This document shows positions 57,012-64,000 of a stretch of DNA of 64,000 bases, in pieces. The position numbers were made by a program, and so were the translations under genes. The DNA is from Scenedesmus sp. ARA3 (lineage: Eukaryota > Chlorophyta > Chlorophyceae > Sphaeropleales > Scenedesmaceae): assembly GCA_004335835.1 (NCBI GenBank), contig RWJK01001556.1:1-64000 (forward strand), in the 5' to 3' direction. The stretch's first letter is position 1. Every line of letters starts with the position of its first letter. The notes beneath the pieces are model-generated. The model did no database searches, was not told the DNA's origin, and worked only from the letters and a program-made list of their open reading frames with translations.

Positions 57012-59076
57012 ATGTACTGCTGCTGCTCCTGCTGCCTGTACAGCTGCTGCTGCTGCATGTACTGCTGCAGCTGCTGCTGCTGCTGTGCAGCCAGCTGCAG
57101 CCGTGCCTGCTGCTGCATCAGTGCAACATGCCGCTGAAGTGCATTTGAATCTGGCAGCTCATTAGGGTTGAGGTTCAGCTGATGCCGAGCACTGCACAAG
57201 TCAACCCATGGGGAGGCTGCGCTGCCAAAACCACCCACCGCAGCAGCAGCAGCAGCAGCAGCAGTGTAACCGTCTCCAACAGTGCTGCTGCTGCCTCCGC
57301 TGCCGGTCCTATAGGCACCGGCAAAGCTTCCGCTGCTGCTGCCCACAGTAGCTAAAGGACCGGACATGAACCCCGAAGATGAGCTGCTGTTGTTCAACCC
57401 TGAAAACTGCCGTGACAAAACCGCAGCCGGGCCAAAACCTGACAGGTACCCTTGGCTGAGCTGCGCAGGATATGCTGTGTCCATGCTAGCTCTTGATGAG
57501 TACACTGTATCCATACTGGCCCTTGCGTAAGCCACATCCATGCTAGCACGTGCAGTAGCATCTGCAGTTATCGAGTTTGCGGCAGTGAAAGTGACACTGT
57601 CCATACTGACCCGAGGTAAGGTGCTGCTGCTGCTGCTGCTGCTGCTTGCAGGGAATCCTGGCAGCAGCGGCAGCTGCATTGCTGGCGCTGCGTTGTTGAA
57701 CCGCAGCCTTGCCAACTGCTGCTGCTGCTGCAGAAGCAGCAGCTGTCTGCAGTGTGTTGTATCTGCTGCTGCTGCTGCTGCTGTCGCAGCTGAGTCAGCT
57801 TGCTGCTGCGCTGCAAAACTGTCCAACACATCCTGCACCTGCATGATTGGGTCCAGTAAGCCCCACTGGGAGCTGCCGGTGTATTGCTCTCCTGCTGCTG
57901 CTGCTGCTGCCGCTGCTGCTGCCGCTGCTGCACTTGCACCTGCTGCCGCACCTGCTGCTGCTGCTGCTGCTGCTGCTGCGGAGTGATCGAGTGTTAGCAG
58001 TGGGCTGCGCCCAGCAGCAGCTGCTGCAGTGTAAGCCGGCGGCAGTTGCTGCTGCCCATGCCTCCGGCTGCTGCTGCTGCTGTTGCTGTTCCTGCTGCGG
58101 CTGCGAAGATCATCACCAGCAGCAGCAGCAGCAGCAGCAGCTGCTGCAAGTGCGGCTGATGGATAGCTATCTCCCTCTGCAGTTGCCTTCGCTGCTGCTG
58201 CATATGCGGCCTTTTGAAGATCATCTGCCAACAGCAACTGCTGCTGCTGCCGCTGCGGGGAAGCTACGCCTTGACTGGCAATCGGGCCCTGACATCGCTG
58301 GAACTGCAGTCCAGCAGCTGCTGGTGACAGGGAGGCAGCATCATGCCGGCCGTGCTGTGATTGAGGCTGCTCAGTGGATGCTTGCCGGCGCAGCCGCTGC
58401 TGCTGCGTCATGCTGCTCTGCCTGTGCAGCTGCAAAGCGGACTGCTCGGCTGATGCCAGCCATGGCTGCTGCTGCTGCTGCTGCTCCATTGCCTGACTGC
58501 TGTTGCACAGCCATGTTGCTGCAGCCGCCGTGTTGCTGCTGCTGCTGCTGTGATCCGCCTGACCTCTGCTGCCACTGCCTGCTGCTGCCAGCGCTGTTGC
58601 TGCTTGCAGCTGCGCAAGGCAGCTGGCAGCTTCTGACCGTGCAGAAACTGCCTGCTGCCTGCTGATGTGTGCCTCTTGCAGCAGACCAGGCAGCACATCT
58701 AACAGTGCAGAGGTGTCTGAGTAGCGCCCCTGCTGCTGCTGATGCTGCTGGGTGTCATGCATGGCCTGTGGCGCTGCTGCTGCCTCTGCTGCTGACAGCA
58801 ACGACTGCAGCCGCATCAGGTGCGACAAATCCATACTGTCATCCCGCTGAAAAGGCTCTTTCTGCTCCTCCTCCGCCGGCTGCTGCTGCTGCTGCTGCTG
58901 CTGTTCTGCTCCTTGCTCGCAGCTTGACCTGCGTGCTGCACCGCCAACAGCAGTGCAGCTGGCACATGCCCCGCCTGTAGTGGGGCTGCCAGCATATGCT
59001 GAGTCAGCCTGCTCCTCCGCTGCTGCTGCTGCTGCTGCGGGCAGTTCAGCTGCATCCGGGGCGTCAGCTGTTGCTG

Positions 59077-59111
<35 letters not shown>

Positions 59112-61085
59112 ACAGCCATCTGCACTGGTGTTGGCTGCCGCAGCTCCTGTGGGTTATGTGCAAAGAAGCAGAGCCGCCGCCTGCACCTGCTGCCGGCAGT
59201 GCACATGGTGGTGCGGTACCTGCAGCAGCACCATCAACCGTACATCGCTGCTTCAGTTCTAGCTGCTGGTACAGAACTGATCTGCAGCTGCATGCAGACT
59301 AATGCGCCATAAGGCAGGCGTGTCTGGCAGCTGGTACAATGTGACTTACAAACAAAGATGCAAGCAGCTGCGGCCTGATGCTATGCCTACGCTGGTTTAG
59401 CAGCTGCCGTTTCATTTAGCATTCCCTGGGCCCTCCCTGCTGTGCTCACATCTCTGGGTGCAGATGCGTCTCAAACAGCTGCAAGAAGCAGAGCAGTGGC
59501 AGCAGTGGCAGCAGCAGCAGCAGCAACAAGGGTATTGAGGATGGAGCCGATGGGTGCCTGCAGCAGCTCAGTGTTGGCTGGCGCGGCTGCGCTGCGTGTT
59601 CTCGGTGAGCTCTTCATCTTGCGTGCTGGATGTTAGCTCACAGTGGTTGCGTCGACACCTCTAGAGGCAACGGCTGCTCAGGCGGGTGTGCTTCAGAAGT
59701 CCCACAGTTGTGCTTGCAGGCACCAGTGCATACTACAACACAGCTGATGCGATTTGGCCCTGCCAGTTCTGCAGGACAGCTGGTGCAAGTATGATAGAAC
59801 AGGTGCAACGGCGTCTGCAGTGTGTGCGTGCTCACGTTATGGCTGTAATGGCAAGCATCGCCACGAGGGCACACCTCGCCCTTCTGCAGCTGCAGCAGGA
59901 AATGCAGCAGAAGCGGGAGCAGAAGTAAGTAGCAGAGTGAAGCAGCAGAGTGATCCTGTGTGATACTGTGCGCAGGAGCAGCTTGGGAGCACTACGGTGC
60001 TGCAGAGGGCTACGAAAGTGCTGCCAAGCAGTCCCTGGCGCTCCAGCAAGAGGCCACAATCAAACCTGCATTGTGCAAAACAGCTGACTCGCTTTGACCT
60101 GCTTCCACGCTACAAACTGCTTGTGATTTGAGTGTGAAGGCCGCCTACTGACGCTGCCTGTTGCTGTGCTAAGGGGCAACTCACTGCCAGGCTGTTGTCT
60201 GGGCAGGGCTGGCTGGAGTAGTGGTGCAGCCTGGGGTCCCTGCGGCGCGCTTTCTCGCCAGGGTGCACGTACGGGCATTCTGCAGCAGCAGCACACAAAC
60301 AAAGGACCGTCGCTAAGCTGCAATACAGTAGTGAGGCGGTTGCTTCGCTTATGGTTACGTAATCATTGATCAATGACGTGTAAGCGTAAACCGTCCAAAC
60401 AGCATGAGGCATCTGTAGGAACATACTATAGAGGTCCGAACTCTCAAACCTAAGCTGTATATTGAATACAACCTGCCATATTTTAGCATGTGCATGCTCC
60501 ATGTGCAGTGGCTGTCACAGTGTGTGGCACTGCTGCTACCTTGCCACGTGTCTCACCTGACCAGACGTGTATTGCCTTCTGCGTTCAGCAAAGCAGATCA
60601 ACGGAAACCATTTACTTTTAGCAGCAAGTTAGGCCGTGCTTGTTAACAAACGTCCAGCAATGCGTGTCCGCAGTACAGTCCAAAGATATCCATCTGATCG
60701 CGATCGTGCATATCTTAGCGTATCTTCCTGCGGCTGCCCACTTTGAGCTTGAAAGCCAGACAGAAAAGCATTCTATTTAAACTAGACGCTTTGTCGCTGC
60801 TATTTGCCTGTGCATGCTTGCTGGAGGTGAACTTACCCTTGGACAGATAGCGATCTTTGCAACAAAAAGTCTAAACTCGTCGCTGTCGTATGCTATGTCC
60901 TGGGCATCTCCCTGCGTATATGCATCAAGTTTGTTAGTCAGCAGCAGCAGTAAAGCTGAGTGCGAACTGGTGCGATTGGCCAACCAAGGCAGCCCATTCA
61001 AGCAAGCGCTTGCGAGGCATCATGATACCTTTATTACAGCTGATTCAAGCGTTCCAGTGCCATCGTGGTCGTCCTTGCATGCCAT
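56843..61085 (-). CDS. Plant-type CCCH zinc-finger protein (RR-TZF) with long Q/A/S tail
   Basis: RNA-binding regulator of the plant RR-TZF family, which acts on mRNA turnover in cytoplasmic granules (family knowledge). Seven in-phase exons, two of them microexons: 61085-61029, 60911-60837, 60578-60557 (22 nt), 60279-60185, 59889-59836, 59478-59450 (29 nt) and 59219-56843, giving 902 residues. [12 protein letters not shown] leads into a C-x5-H-x4-C-x3-H unit (CPRKAIHVWSECPYVH), the basic [16 protein letters not shown] block, then C-x5-C-x3-H ([11 protein letters not shown]), [12 protein letters not shown] and C-x5-C-x4-C-x3-H ([16 protein letters not shown]): the diagnostic order of the family. 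The remaining ~750 residues are poly-Q, poly-A and Ser-rich, with SMDx[12 protein letters not shown] short repeats reminiscent of the Ser-rich motifs of plant members. Exon 1 and the 59889/59883 acceptor choice are the weakest points. Confidence 0.9.
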
Positions 61086-62040
61086 AGACCCAGCCCGCCA
61101 TAACCTTCCTTCCAACTATTGAGGCTGTGTCGTTTGATGCGTAGCTAGTCGTAAACACTATTAGACAAACAGTTGCTTCATCCTGGGCGTGTACGAGACT
61201 GATATGTCACGCAATTTCGCGTTCGCACAAAAAGACGTTATGCCAGACTGGCAGGGGCTGTGTCAACCTTATGAGAGCCACACACCTTTATGACGTGCAG
61301 TACGCGAGGCCAGCTGCAAACGTTCACAGCATCCTCCAGGACAAACTTTTACATCTTGCAACATCGTAAAATATCTGCTCTGATACGCTGCCTGCAGCAG
61401 ATAAGTACTGCTTTCACGTGCTGCTGCTGCTGCTGCTCCTGCTGCATCACCAGCGTCATGCGGCTGGTCACCAAATGTCACAAAGGTGACTCAGCTCATG
61501 GACGTATATAGAGTTGCAGGTACTACGGACGTGACATGGGAACTGTTACCGGAACAAACACCGATTCATCGTGTGGCATCTCTGCACTGCAGCTGCCACA
61601 GAACAAGCTCCAGATACCTACATCGATGTACATGTGTAGCATCCCTCCTGTTACACAATCACCGCGTCGTTCCCGTGTACGTTCTTGTACGTTGTCTGAC
61701 TCAAAATGTTGCGTGCATGAGCCAGGAGGAGCACTGCACAGCACAGCCACCTGTTGCTGCTGCTGGTTGCCACGAGGGCTCTCTGAAAACTGCCCTGCAG
61801 CAAGCATACAGCAGGGAAAAGCTGCATCATGCTGCAACACAGCGCCACAGCTAACCGTCGTGTCTACAGCTGATCACTGCGTGACAACTGCTGCTGCAGA
61901 TCGCCCAATTCAAATCGCAGACAGCCTGCAGAATGCTTTGCTGCCTTGGCAGCTAGATACTGCTGTTGCCCTGCCAGTTGCAGTCATCACACCACCCTGC
62001 TCTAGCCTGCGCCACCTGCGGCAGGCTGCCGCCCTCACCA

Positions 62041-62074
<34 letters not shown>

Positions 62075-62389
62075 GCACAGAAAAATGACAACAGTACCCA
62101 GTTTGCTGTAGTACAAAAAACACAAGCAAGAAAAAAGCAGTCAACAGCAGAAGCTGCGATGCTGAAACTGATTGGTAGCATATCCTCCCAAGCGCTGGTG
62201 GGCCCGGAGTGGTTTGCATGAAGTAACGTAACATAACATAGCGTAACAAAAGTAACATAACATACCAGTTTGCTGCCGCTGCGCAGACAGACAGATGCCC
62301 AGTGCTGCTGCTGACCAGACAAACACAAGAGGTTTTGCTGCTGCGCGCACGCAGCCTGCCTGCAGAGCACCTTTCACAACACAGCAAGC
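61086..62389. other. Upstream of the zinc-finger gene, no supported gene
   Basis: It probably holds the zinc-finger promoter. A CTG tract lies at 62041-62073. An AT-rich patch of repeated GTAACATAAC units is at 62224-62265. Open frames on both strands lack recognisable domains. Confidence 0.45.
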
Positions 62390-62632
62390 TTTGAAAGCCC
62401 CGCTGGACCTTTGTTGAAAAACAGACGCACAGCGAAGCCCTGCTGGACCTTGGTTGAGACAGAATCACACAGCAAAGCCCTGCTGGACCTTTTTGAGATA
62501 CAAGAACACAGCAAAGCCCTGCTGGACCTTTTTGAGACACGAGAACACAGCAAAGCCCTGCTGGACTTTTGTTGAGACACGAGAACACAGCAAAGCCCTG
62601 CTGGACCTTTGCTGAGACACAAACGCACAGCC
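62390..62632. repeat. 40-bp minisatellite, six copies
   Basis: Units containing AAGCCCTGCTGGACCT start near 62401, 62441, 62481, 62520, 62560 and 62600. The 40-base period is not divisible by three; a minus-strand frame passes through it by reading alternating phases, so it is not treated as coding. Confidence 0.92.
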
Positions 62633-64000
62633 TTGCTCTGCATGCATACGCTCTACCAGGCACCGCGTTTACAAGGACCCCTTTAAATAAAGTCCCAGCT
62701 GTGGCGAGCCTGTCGCAACCCTTGCACACACCAGCGGCCAGCACCATGCATCAAACCTGGCAGGTTCCAGAAGGTTTCAAACACACAATAAGGCAATGCT
62801 TGACATGTGTTGTTTGCCAGAGCAATACCAGACACACTCCGCAGCTCTCTAGGCCATTGCATTGCTGCAAGCAAGTGAGACCCTCACACACCACCATGTA
62901 TGCACACCAGCTGTCACCCCTGCTATGCAAGCATGCTGATTCAAGGCCAGATATCAAGGTGCGTGAAGATGCAATGCGTCCTTGTGACTCACGATGTACA
63001 GCAACAACACACCAGTGCAACTCACGTCCGTGGCTGCTTTTGAGCCTAAACAAGTTGCGGTTTGTGTGAGCCACAGTCCGAAGAAGACAGGCACACAGAA
63101 GCTACAAACACAAACCCATTGGAAGCCATCGGCATGCAGACATGGCAGTACAGGCAGCAGCCACCAATGCAAGGCAGTATATAATCTTCAATATATATGC
63201 TCGCCGCACAGAGTTGCGCCTGCAGTGACAAGCTGAACAGGAGGTGCGGCAAGCACCAAAAAAGTAGACAGTGCAGCGGACAGTGCTGTTGTACTGCCCC
63301 AGGCCTGGTTTGAATGAATTGGCGAGTGCAGGGCTGCAACAGCCTTGAAGGGTTTGAAGGGTTTCTCGTGTTTCTCAGCATTTCCTGCAGAGCTGTCAAA
63401 CACATCACCACCAGGTACGCTTAAACCGCACCAAGGTTCTGCCATTGCACAACACCCCAGTGCTTTCAAACGCTACAAAAAAACATATGCACAGACTGCC
63501 GCTGCAATCATGCGGCCCCATCACCTTGCTGGCACTGTGGCACACAGCTTCAGCCCTGCTTACATGTAGTAAGATGACAACTCGCCCTTTACAACTCGTT
63601 GCATCTACAACATGACACAAATGGATGCCAATGCAGACTAGTTCAACAGGATGGTGTTTCAACACAACGGCGCCACAGTAGTAACACGCTCTGACGCTGA
63701 TGACAAAGGCTGCAACTCACAAAGCTTCATAAACAACCCAGACATTACCAGGCAGCACTAGACAATCAACAATGGACCGTCCTCACTGCAGCGCTGCGGC
63801 ATGATGCGGCATAGTGTACGACACATGATGTGGCATAACCCAGCTCAGGGATGACACACCTGAGCAGCCAGCTCTAGCAGCAAAAGAAGGGTTCCCGCTC
63901 TTTCTGGAAGCACTGCATCCAGAAAGAACTATGGCATAGTACGACATATGATGTGGCATAACCCAGCTCAGGGATGACACACCTACCCCTCAGCCTCATG
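62633..64000. other. Right-end region, no supported gene
   Basis: AT-rich compared with the genes. A frame at 63783-63980 (minus) spans a duplicated edge (next entry) and may touch a gene lying beyond the window. Nothing else is supported. Confidence 0.4.
63826..63986 (-). repeat. Duplicated splice-edge-like segment at the right end
   Basis: A 35-base segment containing AACCCAGCTCAGGGATG occurs at about 63829-63862 and 63952-63985, 123 bp apart. On the minus strand both copies begin with AG|GTGTGTC, like the acceptor edges copied in other genes here. The parent exon is not identified. Confidence 0.6.

Noticed and set aside
61953..62747. 264-residue minus-strand open frame
   Set aside because: A large part is the 40-bp minisatellite read in shifting phases, with no domain.

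Overview
The window is nuclear DNA from a green alga, most likely a chlorophycean. The evidence is: plant-type proteins with plastid roles (a DRP5B/ARC5 chloroplast-division dynamin, a fused bacterial-type glycyl-tRNA synthetase, a CBSX protein); a CSLA-type glycan synthase; a plant-type CCCH zinc-finger protein; many short GT-AG introns with GTGAGC/GTGCGG donors and (C)TGCAG acceptors; TGTAA polyadenylation words; and very heavy CAG/CTG triplet content giving poly-Q and poly-A tracts. No organelle, bacterial or viral DNA was recognised.

Layout, left to right. 192-4463 (-): mitochondrial half-ABC transporter ATM3/ABCB7, its nucleotide-binding domain off the left edge. 5546-8849 (-): DEDDy 3'-5' exonuclease with C-terminal zinc fingers, perhaps with one more 5' exon at 9049-9485. 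10044-12092 (+): CBSX. 14544-17395 (+): CSLA-type glycosyltransferase. 20197-24329 (+): GH3-family acyl-amido synthetase whose frame is broken three times as given. 25740-31149 (-): sirtuin with a ~540-residue Q/A-rich tail. 31804-32433 (-): small membrane protein. 33578-40175 (-): DRP5B. 40872-51076 (+): plastid/mitochondrial-type GlyRS, head to head with DRP5B. 56843-61085 (-): CCCH zinc-finger protein with a very long Q/A/S tail. Exon coordinates were worked out by hand from splice signals, phase and family conservation. Every gene listed as multi-exon closes with consistent phase, except for the GH3 lesions. The remaining stretches, mainly 12.1-14.5, 17.4-20.2, 51.1-56.8 and 61.1-64.0 kb, hold no gene I can support, but contain minisatellites.

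The unusual feature is a repeated architecture in five of the genes (ATM3, exonuclease, GH3, sirtuin, GlyRS). The edge of an exon plus the adjoining intron flank is tandemly copied into the intron, 2-5 times, usually every ~100-145 bp, so that one functional splice junction is followed or preceded by decoy junctions. Several extra copies differ from the functional exon only at synonymous sites: by hand count 32 synonymous and 0 non-synonymous differences over 139 codons in six copies. That is not what dead copies should show, and it suggests alternative splicing, recombination between diverged alleles, or recent turnover of the functional copy. CBSX, CSLA, DRP5B and the zinc-finger gene show no such arrays.
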